A DNA stretch of 64,000 nucleotides from Rhabditoides inermis (taxonomy: Eukaryota > Nematoda > Chromadorea > Rhabditida > Rhabditidae). This document shows positions 12,372 through 23,571 of this stretch, one piece after another. A program made the position numbers and the translations under genes. Within the stretch, counting starts at the first letter, position 1, and each line of letters begins with the position of its first letter. Below the pieces are notes generated by a model. It saw only the letters and a program-made list of their open reading frames with translations, was not told where the DNA came from and ran no database searches. The stretch spans positions 62,001-126,000 of the forward strand of contig CAWZYM010000066.1 in NCBI GenBank assembly GCA_963966185.1. The letters are read 5' to 3'.

Positions 12372-12377
12372 AATAAA
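12372..12377 (+). terminator. Polyadenylation signal AATAAA after VMA21 long paralogue
   Basis: AATAAA lies 230 bp after the stop codon at 12142 in T-rich sequence. The rest of the 515-bp gap (12143-12657) holds a directly repeated 20-mer, TCTTGATCTCCTACTCTCTA, near 12484 and 12508, and no other feature. Confidence 0.5.
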
Positions 12378-12657
12378 GAATTTTATTCGCGATGTATGTT
12401 GTTCATGATGCTTCATTTTATTCGCTAAGCGTCCTAGTTCGCTTAAAAATATCTCTCCGTGAACGTGTTGTTGATTGTTGTTTTCTTGATCTCCTACTCT
12501 CTAGTTTTTTCTTGATCTCCTACTCTCTAACTATGCCTTGTTGACTTGTTGTGTCTCACGCTTTCCTCTAACGATCTTCTGATCTCCTCTAATTTCTCTC
12601 AATGTGTGTCTGTCGCGGGGGACGGCAGACAGCGTAGTTTGTCGTTGAGTGTTTAGG

Positions 12658-13085
12658 ATGTCCGAGGGCAATGGTGCGATGAAGCAGTCGCTGATTCCGG
12701 ACTTGCGTGACGAGAAGACTCGCGGGGCGGTGAAGGGCCTGCTCTTCTACTCGCTCACGGTCATCGCCGTCCCCCTCGGCAGCATGTTCCTCCTCAAGTG
12801 GTTCCTCTTTGAAGGTCTCTCCCTGTTTTTGTCTGTTGCTCGCCCGTGCACGCGTCTCCCCTCTCCGCCCACTCATTAAACTCACCTGTTACAGCTCTTC
12901 TCGGCTATTCGTCGGGAGACTCGAGCCTCTACTCTGCTATTGTCGCAGTCATTCTTGTCCACGCCGTGCTCTTTCTTTGGGTGAGGGAGGCATTCTTCGG
13001 AGAGGAGGACAAGGCAAAGATTGGCAAGAAGGTAAGATAGACAGAGCAAGACAACCAGGAGAAACCAACACACTTGCAGGACTAA
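12658..13085 (+). CDS. VMA21-like V-ATPase assembly factor, short paralogue
   Basis: Exons 12658-12814, 12895-13031 and 13080-13085 encode 99 residues, the normal size for VMA21. Two membrane segments are clear: about residues 29-50 (LLFYSLTVIAVPLGSMFLLK) and 65-82 (SAIVAVILVHAVLFLWV), separated by EALLGYSSGDSSLY. The two segments and SGDSSLYSAIVAV match the VMA21 family closely. The C-terminus KKD resembles the basic ER-retention ends of animal VMA21. The ATG follows GTTTAGG, a probable trans-splice acceptor. The final exon codes only two codons (GAC TAA). It is the more canonical of the tandem pair and the likely functional V-ATPase chaperone. Confidence 0.85.
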
Positions 13086-13185
13086 GAGAGACGCTCGAGG
13101 CACACATTGGTTCGATATTACATAATGCAAAACGACGCACATTGTGAGTTTATTATTAATATGAAGGTTATGTATTGTAATTGTG

Positions 13186-16100
13186 ATGACAGCTGTCCCG
13201 GTTTACCTGGGATTCGCATCTGAATGGGAGGCTACGGAGCTGTTTCGACTGAAGAGCCACTTCCTGCCACTGGGCAAGATCGGAGGTTGGCCTGCGTGGC
13301 TCAACCCCAAGAACATCCCGCAGAGCAGTGAGCTGGAGTGCAAAGTGCGTCCCACGTCCCACTCTTTTCTAACGCGCTATCCTCTGTTTCAGGTGTGCAA
13401 CAAGGGCATGTGCTTTCTGATGCAAGTGTACGCAACGGGAAACAACGACCCCGAGCACTCTTTCCACCGCACGCTGTTCCTCTTTGTGTGCCGCAACCCG
13501 GCTTGCTCTCGCGTCAACGACCCCTCCAACATGGCTGTGTTCCGCTGCGGCCTCCCTCGTCATAATCCCTACTACTCGCCTGACGGACCCATGGATCCCG
13601 ACCTGGACGGAGACGTGCCCGATCCCAGGTATGCGAGTATGCATTGCATTGGGTGTGTGTGTATGTGTATGCTGCTAGCTGTCTCCCGGTGGGCGGGGCG
13701 CGAGAGAGCACGCTGATAGCAGAGGGCGCAGACAAGGCAGACATGCACTTATGCCACCGCGACCGCAAATGCAGAGAATTGTGTCGTTTAGCGTTTCTAT
13801 ACAGTACTATGAAAATCTAGTTACATATACGCAACACGAACTGCATTCTGTAGTAATCAATTACTTCATACCACCGTTTGTCTTCCATCATAGTTCTGTG
13901 CGTACTAATTAAAGAAGAACTTGGCAATAAGTAAGAGAAGAATTTTTTTTTATGAAATTCAACAAAAGCACATGTATTATCTGTTAAAAAAGTACTTACG
14001 TAAAGAGAGTCGGTTTGTCTTGACCCAATTCAACAAAAGCGCATGCATAAAACGTTTACAAATACTAACACAAACCTGCAAATACCGGGCCGTTGACACT
14101 ACATATAGTGGGTCCCCCGTTTTCGAGGACCAGCAGAGGGGTGTCCGTCATTCTTTTAGTATGCACAGATGCATAACGTAACCTCTCAACGGTCATTTTC
14201 GAGACCATTCGGTCCTCTAAAAATCGATTGACCGGTGTCTGTTGACCGGTCTGTGACAAGAATTTTATGGAAATGACTTGTAAATGAGCTGTTTCGATAC
14301 AGTATCTTTGTATCTAGGAATCTTAAAGGTAGTGTTCACTCTGAATTTGAAAATGGAGTTGACCCTATCAGGATATAGTGCAAACTTTCGAAGTTAAAAT
14401 GGCAAAATATTACATTATGAAACGATTAAAAACCTATTCAAAACATGCTAAGAAATATTAGTTTCATAGTTCCACTAAGGAAAATTGGTGCCAGTGCTTT
14501 GGTGCCATTATCGTGCATTATTTCGTGTTGGTGGGATTTCACAGTTGGACAGTCATTATATGTCTCATGTTTACAAGTTTTCTCAAAACAATGAGGAATT
14601 GACAAAGCAGAGAGAGTAGTTCACAAATAAATAAGAAACAGAATCCCTGTTTCGGCCCATTATCCTGCAGACAGGCTACATCAACGTATTATATCTAGAG
14701 TTACTGACTAAATGATAGAATCGAAATAAGAACATCCACTGTGGTGGGCCTACTGCCTGAACGCTCATCAGTGCAGAGCCACAGCGGACGAAAGGAAAGT
14801 AGCGAACAAAGTAAAATTTGGAAGAAAATAGTAGAAACCTATAATGAGAAAGTTGAAGATAGTAAACAAAATATTACATTATGAAACGATTAAAAACGTA
14901 TTCAAAACATGCTAAGAAATATTAGTTTCATAGTTCCACTAAGGAAAATTGGTGCCAGTGCTTTGGTGCCATTATCGTGCATTATTTCGTGTTGGTGGGA
15001 TTTCACAGTTGGACAGTCATTATATGTCTCTCATGTTTACAAGTTTTCTCAAAACAAAACGTCATGTTATCTCACGAAAATGAATTAAACAGAATGCACT
15101 AAAAACTGTAACTTTATGTCAATAGGAGGAAATGAACTATTTAATCTTAATTTTTTTTTCAAAACTTTTTAACATAATTTTTGAAACAAGTATCTGTCAA
15201 ACAGACAATCTTAGTGAACCATGAATCTCTTTTCAAACAAAAATCGTTATTATTTTTTTCGATTTTCAGAGTGTTTACTACCTTTAATAACTCTGTTCAA
15301 ACTTTATGAAATTGTACAAAAATTTGATATGCTGTTCCTGAATAGGTTATCTACAGAACTTGGATCGCAGATTATGCAAAATGAATCTCTGAAGACAGAT
15401 AATTGAGAAAATGCTAATTACGTTGGAGTCATATCTTGAAATCCGTCAGTGGTATCTATCGATATCAAGTATCTGCGATGCCGAGGCACCTATAGGAACT
15501 AATGCAAATCCTCGCAGTCACATTATATTTTTACACATTATACGGACCATCTACTGACTTCGTCAGTAGATGGTCCTTAAAGGTAGAGTGTACTCTCTGA
15601 TTCTGGTTACGAAACAAATCATGACACGTTTATAGACGATAGTTTTTGAATGTTTTGCCACAATATAGCTTTTAAATTCATACAATAATTATTTTGAAAA
15701 ATTCACCTTAACTTCTGAGTGATAAATGCGAACCAAGGTTCAGAATGGCTCTCATCCGAAAAAGGTGCATAACTTGCACCAACTTCACAGACAAACTGCC
15801 GCGAGTCGACCCCCAATGCGCAGCGGGCCCGAACGGTTCCCGCATGGACCCCCAGTCGGGGAACGCTGGGGGACTAGGCCCCGCCCACTGCGCGTCCCCC
15901 GACGCTCCCCGAACGCTCCCCGAATGGGCGGTAAACCCGGCGCGAGTTTGACGCTGTGACCACATAAGAGCAGATCGTGCATCGGCTTCGAGACGATGGA
16001 AAACCAGTAAAACTTCGTTTTCATTGATTACTGCAAGACAGTTGAACACTGTACTTGCGCTTTTTGGTGCATTACAGTAGGTTACTGCATAGTAACCGAT

Positions 16101-17915
16101 TACTGTACTTTGTGAAAGTACAGTAATCAACTATTGTAATCACACCAAAAGTAAATTTTGTAAATTTTTCAAATGCTAAATTCATTTTACAAACGATAAC
16201 AACTATAGAAATCAAAAATCTGGGGAAAAAATCTCGAAATTTAAAAAAAAAAAAAAAAAACGACCCCTGTCTAGTGAGCTCTGGGGGAGCGTTGGGGGAA
16301 AATTTTGGGGGTCGACTCGGGGTGCGCTCGGGGTCGAGTCGGGGAGGTTTGTCTCTGTTGCACAATCTGCTACACTACTCTGCTGTTTTAGGAAGAAAAC
16401 CCAGTTCTATAATGTTTCCTGACTTTTTATATTTCAGATAATAAATAGTGCAATAATAAACAAAAACTTTAAGCATTCGAACGAACAGCTGACATTGAAA
16501 TATCGCCGCTAAACGCCGCAACTTCAATTGTCTGAGATAAACGACGTAAGACACGTCAATAGGCGCTTTCGGTAGATTTAATTAATAATTTGCATATTTT
16601 AAAAAGTAATTATTATTGAACGAACCATGCATCAGTCATCATAAGTTATTCATATGAAAAACATATAATACAAATTTCTCATGTTTGAAATGTGGCGTTC
16701 AGAGGTTACACTACCTTTAACCCTCTCTCAAACTTATGGGTCTTACATTTCTACTTTTATCTCTAGAAAAGTAATTTTCAAACTTTTGTTGCCGAATACG
16801 CACATTCTGAAATGATGCGCGGAGACAAGCGCATTTGCATATTTTCCTCGATTATATGCGTCATTTCTTCTACTGCTGGCCCTCGAAAACGGGGGACCCA
16901 CGATAACATATGAAATATGAGAATACAAATAATGTCAATGTTAGAGAGAGAAAGAGAGAGAGAGGAGCAGGTTTGTATTAGTATTGGTAAACGTTTTGTG
17001 CATGCGCTTTTGTTGAATTGGGTCAAGACAAACTGACTCTCTTTACGCAAGTACTTTTTAACAGATAATATGTATTATTGGTATCATTCCTACAGGTATC
17101 CTGCTGATGCTCCGCAACACTGTCGCATCTGCGGCTGTTATGCGAGTAAGAAGTGTGCGCGGTGCGGGGATGCGTGGTACTGCTCGAGGGACCATCAGGC
17201 ACTGGACTGGGGTACTGGACACAAGACCGCGTGCGGACAGCTCAAGCCCGACGGAGCCGAGGCCGATCAGAAGCTCAAGAACCCCAAGAACCTGTAAGCA
17301 AAATACTGACAAAATACTTGTGAGTGTGTTGTGTTCTTATTTGATTATTTCAGGTTCGTGTTCAAGGAATTTGGAATCGATCTGGACCAAGAGTATGTGC
17401 CGGGAGACGTGTTCGATGGCCTCTCTGACGACGATTCGGGAGACGAGGAGATGGATGCAGAGGATATGGAGGAGGCGGAGCAGGAGAAAAAGAGGCTGGC
17501 CGAGTTCAAGAAGTTTGTCAAGGAACAGGGTCAGAAGCACGGAGATATCACTGCCGAGGACTGCGACGCTGCGTTGGCCGAGGCTGAAGCCGACAAGGAC
17601 CCCGCATTCGACAAGTTCAACCGGCTCGTGCGCCTCAACCCCGATCAGGTGATCCGGTACATGCGCGCTGGTGAGCCGCTGCCTGCCACCGACAAGGCCC
17701 CGCCTCTTGTCACTCCACCCCCGTGTGAGAGGTGCGGAGCAGCGAGGCAGTTTGAGATGCAAGTGACTCCTCACGTGCTGTCTCTGATAGAGGTGGACCA
17801 GGTGGGTCAGTCGATCGACTGGGCGAGTGTGTACGTGTACACGTGTTCTGCCAGCTGCGCTATCCCCGACTCTGGATATACCAACGAGTTCCTCGTCAAA
17901 CACGACTTTGTCTGA
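13186..17915 (+). CDS. PDCD2 (programmed cell death 2) homologue with MYND finger
   Basis: PDCD2 is a conserved cytoplasmic and nuclear protein that chaperones ribosomal protein uS5 (RPS2) into 40S biogenesis. Exons 13186-13344, 13393-13628, 17096-17293 and 17354-17915 give 384 residues, all in phase. The N-terminal lobe carries [36 protein letters not shown] and [13 protein letters not shown], typical of PDCD2. A MYND zinc finger (about residues 136-172) has the C..C....C..C....YCS..HQ..DW...HK..C spacing. An acidic linker ([13 protein letters not shown]) follows, then the PDCD2_C domain with [18 protein letters not shown] and [13 protein letters not shown]. The second intron is 3.5 kb because of inserted repeats. 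The start ATG is immediately before a TGACAG; another 5' exon cannot be excluded. Confidence 0.92.
14323..15287. mobile_element. TTAA-flanked inverted-repeat element with internal duplication
   Basis: The left end is TTAAAGGTAGTGTTCACTCT and the right end is its mirror, AGAGTGTTTACTACCTTTAA. The element is about 965 bp. Inside, 14404-14590 is repeated almost exactly at 14868-15058 (same strand, 464 bp apart). No ORF of note. Confidence 0.65.
15544..15576. repeat. Perfect 15-bp hairpin, 3-base loop
   Basis: GGACCATCTACTGAC (15544-15558), loop TTC, then GTCAGTAGATGGTCC (15562-15576). It directly abuts the TTAA that starts the next element. Confidence 0.8.
15577..16720. mobile_element. TTAA-flanked inverted-repeat element, about 1.1 kb
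   Basis: The left end TTAAAGGTAGAGTGTACTCT pairs imperfectly with the right end AGAGGTTACACTACCTTTAA. The interior holds GC-rich blocks and an A-rich run near 16242-16260, and no coding region. Confidence 0.55.
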
Positions 17916-18277
17916 GTACATCTCCTCCTTCTTGTTGCCCTTCTCTGCTGTTGGTTGGTTGGTTGTTGTTGTTGTTGTTAGCCCTGGCTCTTCTCATATC
18001 GTTCGAATCCTAGTATACCATGTGTAGTATGTGCGTCCATTTGTTGATTGTTCTGTCTCAGCACTGTTGTGTCTCGAGTGTATCTCTCAGAGTCTTCTTG
18101 TTATGTATTATTTCCGACCATGATTTACGCTCCAATTCCAGTTTATCTTGTTTATTTTGTTACATTTATGACGATAAATATTCGATTTAGCAAGTGGGTA
18201 TGCGGCGTTGAGAATATCGGTTAAGCAGCCGCTGAGTATGTTTCCTTTTTTTTATCAGTCGTTTGGGTTTGTTTATG

Positions 18278-18594
18278 TTAAAGGAGAGGAGTGCGGAATG
18301 GTGAAATGAAATGATCACTGTTGTCACACGTCAAAAAATGACGATACAAAGTTTCCGTACTTCGTGGCGGGACCAATTTTGAAAACAAATTCCCATTGGA
18401 AACTCGTGTCAAATGGTGCCAAGTTTGTACCTCAACACGAAAAACTGACAAATTGCCTGATTTTCATGGTGCTATTTCATTTTATATCACATTTATATTA
18501 AATAGTAGAATTTTTGTTTTTGTTTCAATTTGATCGCCAAATCGATATTAACTATGTCGACTTCATGTGATTGTTCCGCACACCTCTCCTTTAA
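18278..18594. mobile_element. TTAA-flanked MITE, 317 bp
   Basis: The left end TTAAAGGAGAGGAGTGCGGA is mirrored by TCCGCACACCTCTCCTTTAA. No coding capacity. It lies in the PDCD2-SLF1 intergenic gap (17916-18828), which otherwise holds the PDCD2 3' untranslated region and no other recognisable feature. Confidence 0.75.
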
Positions 18595-18828
18595 AGTTCC
18601 CGCCAATTTTCCAGTTCAAATCGCCCCGCACCATTCGTGCGCAATGGCGATTTTGCACCGGTCGCGCGCAAGCAGCGCGATTTGGAATACATGAAAACCA
18701 TCATTGATCGATGCCCTAGTCATTGAACATAATACAGATCTCGTAAATTGTTTGCCACAACGTATACAAAAAGCTTGCGCACAAATCGTGCTTCTGTAGA
18801 ATTGGAGAGGACTTTAGGCGAATGCGAG

Positions 18829-21800
18829 ATGAACACTCGGCGAACTACTATGAAACGAACCGCCAGTGCCTCTGGCAGAGCTCCTGCGTCCAAGACCGGT
18901 ACGAATGTACATGAAAACATGATCATTCCTATCTCTCTCTCTCAGCCCGGCAATCGAGGAAGTGTGTATACTTGTTTGGTGTCTCCGAGGCACAGAGGAA
19001 GAAGTTCGAGGCGTCCGTGGATGACTCTATCGAAGTGGTACAGGCGAGTGGGTGGGGGTAGATGATGCTACGCGTGGATGACACAGACTCTCTCGGCTGA
19101 AGTGAGCCACGTTGTCGTCAATCCGAGTGCTCTCAAAAACGCCCGCGATTGGACTCCCGTGTACTTCTGCATTGCATCTGGTGAGTCTCCTATCACCCAC
19201 TCTCTCATCTCTGCTTTCTCTAGGCGCGTGGCTGCTTCGTCCGTCGTGGTTGCTTGCTTCAAAGGCAGACGAGAAGATTCACGCATTCTCCAGTCACAAC
19301 GTGAGTCGCTTTGAACTCGCAATGAGACAACGGGCGAGACTCGAGAGAGTCGATCGATCCCCATTTCAGCCGGACGTTTGCTCAGGTCAGCGCAAAGGGA
19401 AAACGGACCAGCCGACTCTGCGAGAGGCCGTAGCACTGTGTGTTGTTTGTTTGTTTGTTGATTGGTTGGTTTATTTCCACACTTTATCGTGTTGTGTTTC
19501 AGTTACGAGTACTACGAGAGGGAACGCAAGGAGAAAGGACAGGTGCATATCGAGTGTTGATTTGAACATATGCGTTTGTATTGTAGAGTGTGATGAAGGA
19601 CACGGTTCTCCAGCGAGTTCTCATCCTCGGTGGCCGCACCTCCGAACACAAGCTCAGGAAAGCAGATCTCAAGAGGTGCGCACTGTGTGTTGTGTGTTGT
19701 GTGATGATGTCGTGTGTTTTGAGTGTGCTGGAGGGGGGCGGAGGAGGCGTGGTGAGCGAGGATGTATGGCGTCGAATGCGCGAGCGCCCGAAGGAAGATG
19801 TGTCGTGCTCTGCGATCATCATACTCAATGGAGAAAAGAGAAGCGCTCTCGGACTCGGTGGGTAGCAAGCGGATGACATGCATGGCTGGTGTGTGATGGA
19901 TGATTGCAGACGACGCATTTGTGATGAACACACTGCTTAGCCGCATTCCCATTCTGTACGAGGAGTACATCAGAGAAGCGATGCGCAGCAAGGTACTGGG
20001 AGGGAAAGGGGGAGGGGAGTGACGTGATGCCTTGTAGTCGTTCCCCACGCTGGAGATGATGATGTCTACTGCCTTCCCGTACTGGTCCATTGACGAGGGG
20101 CTCGATATTCCGGAGCAATATTTCGATTGGATGATCTACGGCAAGGGAGAGAGACCCGATGGCGAGAGGGTGAGAGAGAGAGAAAGAGAAAGAGGCAGGA
20201 GGAAGAGGATTTTTTTGTGTTTTTGTTCTTTCTTTTTGATTATCATAATTGTCTGGTTTTAGAGGATGAGTTGTGAGAGGGTAGTTGGGAAAAGGCGGTC
20301 TGAAGATCAGCAGGCAAACGAGTCGCCAGTCGCCGGGAGGAAGGACAAGGAGGAGGAGATGAAGGTGGCGGAGAAGAGAGTGAATGAGAAGGCAGACAAG
20401 AAGATCAAGGAGAAGCAGAAAGAGAAGGGAGACGTGGCTACTTCGTGCAAGCTGCCAACGCAGACGGAGAGGGCGGCTCGGCCGGAGCAGCTCGGAAGAG
20501 ACGTGCTCCACGGGGCCACTCATCGCCACTATGACGTCAACATGTGAGAAGGGAAGGATGGGATAGTTGTACTTTGAAGTTTAGGATGGACGTGGATAAC
20601 TCGGATCTAGTGATGGATTTTACTGCCGAAATTGAGGCGAACAAGAAAAAGGCGAAGCAAAACAAGAAGACGGAGGTTGAGCGAGAAGAGTTGAAGGAGG
20701 ATACACCATCGAGATCGGACGGCCAGCACATAGTGGTCGGAATGCAAGACGTGGACCTCGAGGGAGAGAGGCTCGGTACGTTCATTCATCCATCATACAT
20801 GTTGTTGTTTTGCAGACACGTCGTCGTTTGGTATCGGCCGCTCGCCTCTGTCTCTCCACTGGACGACTCGCAAAATGGATTGGAAGGAGACTGTGCCGGC
20901 CCTGGAGCTTTCTGTGCCGGCCGCGCTAGCAAAGACGGGAATTGAGTCCTGCTCTCAGCCGGAGGCGTCTCTCCGATTCTTCGCCGCCACATTCGACGAA
21001 CTCAAAAACCACACTCCATCGTCCCTGGTGAGTGAGAGTGAGAGTGAGTGTGTATGGTCGGTTACAGGTGCACTCTCTGATTGGATTCAATGCTGGTCAG
21101 CTGATTGGGTGCAGTGAGCATTCGGCTTTCCTCCCGCCTGCGTATATCCTCTCGCGTCTCTTCAACTTCATTGCCAAGGTGGGAAGAGATGCGATGGAGT
21201 GATTGGAAGTGTGTTGTTTGCAGCCTGATTTTGGCGAGCAGTTCGATGCGCCGGGTGTGGTGTACCGCCTGTTGTCACGCACTCTGTGCTCGCATCCGCC
21301 TGCCAACGCAGCCACCCGCTACTATTGGCTGCAAGTGCTGTCTCTGGACGCGGACCCGGCCGCCCCGCCCAAAGGGAAGAAAGGCAAGGAGGCGCCCCCG
21401 CCGCCCGTCCTTCCCGCCAAGGTGGCCGCACTCCGCAACATGGTCAAGGACATGTTCATGTGAGTGTCCAGGTGGCAACACTTGTCTCCTTCCGTCACTA
21501 CTCAACTCTTTCCTTGCAGTGCTGACTCGTCGAACAACCGCGTACAGGAGTTAATCGTGAGTGTGCTGGAGGCGGATCTGTGCGAAGAGAAGCTTCGCAT
21601 TGAGCAGGAGGAGAGTGGAGGAGGAGGAGGAGGAGGGGCGAGAGAGGAGTGGACGGGGCGCGCGACTCGCAGTGGCAAGGGCAGCAGCGGCTCGCCGGAC
21701 ATGCCGTACTCTCAGCTGGAGGCAGTTCCTCTCGCGTACACGGTGTGGTTCGAGGCGGGCGAGCGTCGCAAGCGCGGCCTCGACTCGCACGCCATGCACA

Positions 21801-22161
21801 CTGCACTCTCCCTCCTCGACGCTGCTTGCGACGCGCCCACGGTACACGCACACACTCACACTCGCAAGCACAGCCATTTCACTTGCAGGTGCTCTCTCGC
21901 GAACTCACCTTACGCCTGCTGCGTGTGTGCCTCGAGGCTCTGCGCATGGTGTGCGGGCGGAGCCTGGGTGGGCGGAGCGATCGCGTCACTGTGGAGATGC
22001 AGCAGGACACGAACCGTCTGCTGCGGCAGTTGACCAAGCGCGGTGTGTGGGAAAGGGGGAAGGGAGTGTTGAAGTTGTGTGTTGCAGGCATGGATCGCTC
22101 CGAGGCCGCTGCTCTTCTGCGAATCGATTGGATTGTCGATATCGCATCTCAACCCGACTGA
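18829..22161 (+). CDS. Double-BRCT protein, SLF1-like (SMC5/6 localisation factor)
   Basis: SLF1 recruits the SMC5/6 complex to damaged DNA through tandem N-terminal BRCT domains. Spliced exons give BRCT-1 (about residues 30-115), with KCVYLFGVSEAQRKKFEASV, EVSHVVVNPSALKNARDW and ASGAWLLRPSWLLASK. BRCT-2 follows, with LQRVLILGGRTSEHKLRKAD, a Gly-rich turn (VLEGGGGGVVSE), CSAIIILNG and RIPILYEEYIREAM. Order and spacing match the SLF1 N-terminus. A Lys/Glu-rich linker (exon 20263-20542) leads to a conserved-looking helical C-terminal domain (about 20820-22160: GFNAGQLIGCSEHSAFLPP, VYRLLSRTLCSHPP, MDRSEAAALLRIDWIVDIAS). The C-terminal ankyrin repeats of vertebrate SLF1 are not visible. The start is the ATG at 18829, soon after an ACTTTAG acceptor; one at 18822 is out of frame. 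Other BRCT families remain possible. Confidence 0.6.
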
Positions 22162-22574
22162 TCTCCCTCAACACATATCTTCAACCGCATTCCACTTATC
22201 CTCACTCGATGTTGCATTCTATATTCCTATATATTAGATTATCCCGATCTTGTTGTTTGCATTGAAGAATATTTATTCACAATTTATGAGTATGCAGATT
22301 TCGATAAAGATTGATGAAGTGAATTGGATATTCGGGGTTTTCTTGAACAGAAACAGTGTTCTGAGCTTCTGAGATAATTGTTTTATTTAATAACCCCATG
22401 TGATGTGGGCGCTTGTTGTAGAAAAATGGGGAGTGCTATCTAGAAATACGTTGATGTGTTTGTATTTTGGTTGGAATGACGCGCTGTTGCGGGGCGATGT
22501 GTGACTGTGAGGAGGCCATTGGTGATTCGTCGTTCGCACGCTGTGGTCGGCCCTCCAGGGCACACCGCTAATCA
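22162..22574. other. Intergenic gap, 3' end of SLF1-like gene
   Basis: About 410 bp with no coding signal or repeat that I can see; AT-rich downstream of the stop, then GC-richer before the next ATG. Confidence 0.4.
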
Positions 22575-23529
22575 ATGGGAGACGGCCTCAGCAACCGTAA
22601 GTGCCGCCCCCCCCTCCCTCTCCCCACTCTGCTAGTCGTATTACAAGCCCCCCCCCTCTCTCTCCATCCCATATATTTCCCATATTCTTCTATCCTCACT
22701 TTCAGGTGGAATCATCATCATATCGCTGATCGTGCTGGCTGTTTGTTTCATCACGACCTTTCTCTTCTTCTCGCTCTTCTATTTCTGTAGGGTACGCCAA
22801 CCAAGTGAAACCATCGCCATCTTATCTCATGGTCATTTAGCATAAGAGGGAAGCAGCGAGGAAAGCAAGAGGAGAGACACTATTGACTATGGGAGAAGGA
22901 GTGGAGAGGGCGGGAAGTGGAGCAGCCACTCCCCAGAACGAGGAGGAGCGGAAGAAGGAGGAGGAGAGGGAGCAGGGAAAGAAGGAGAAGGGGGAGGTGC
23001 GAGAGGAGAAGAAGGAGGAGAAGGCTGTGCAAAAGAAGGAGTCTACCAAATCCAAGGAAGCGTCCAGGCCGACTTCTGTGGAGAGATCTGACACCAAGAA
23101 AGAAAAGTCGAAGGAGAAATCGCGGGAAAAAGAAAAGACAGAAAAGAAGAAGAAAGCATCGAGGGAAGAATCAAAAAAGAAAGCATCGAGGGAAGAATCG
23201 AAAAAGAAAGCATCGAGGGAAGAATCGAAGAAGAAGTTGTCGAAGGAGGAGTCGAAGAAGTCTTCGAAATCGAAGAAGTGTAGTCAGAAGACGCGATCGA
23301 AGGATAAGAAAAAGACGGAGAAGAAGTCGAAGGAAAAAACAAAGAAGTCTAAGAAATCAAAGATGGAAAAGAGGGAAAACAAGAAAAAAGAGAAGGAAAT
23401 GAGCGACAGTCGACTGCAGAAGACACAAGAGATGGAGACAGTCGCTGATTGGTTCGCAGAGGAGAAGGAGGTGAGAGAGAGAGAGAAAGAAAGAGAGAGA
23501 GATACAGAGAGAGAGCGAGAGAGAGAGAG

Positions 23530-23571
<42 letters not shown>

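Larger units (their letters stand above)
13940..17075. repeat. PDCD2 intron block bounded by long inverted repeats
   Basis: The intron's outer arms are inverted copies of one another. About 13975-14165 (with AAAAAGTACTTACG..AAAGAGAGT and TTGACCCAATTCAACAAAAG) matches the reverse complement of about 16870-17068. Both arms also carry GGGTCCCCCGTTTTCGAGG. Between the arms lie two TTAA-type elements and a hairpin. GC-rich segments near 15785-15950 and 16262-16350 are partly inverted relative to each other (GGGGGTCGACTCG motif). No transposase-like frame was found. Confidence 0.7.

Noticed and set aside
15726..15959. GC-rich Pro/Arg frames as a gene
   Set aside because: Both strands are open only because of G/C runs; it lies within an inverted-repeat element and has no splice signals.
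19112..19876. 254-codon plus-strand frame in the SLF1-like gene
   Set aside because: It reads through several introns with good GT/AG borders, while the spliced frame gives a recognisable BRCT.
21464..22265. Several 170-234 codon frames over the 3' part of the SLF1-like gene on both strands
   Set aside because: GC-rich exons lack stops in other frames. Only one frame joins the upstream exons across short introns and ends in a sensible stop.
22917..23402. Arg-rich frame overlapping the Lys/Glu-rich tail
   Set aside because: Shadow of AAG/GAG-rich codons; the K/E frame is continuous with the membrane exon and keeps phase at both splice junctions.
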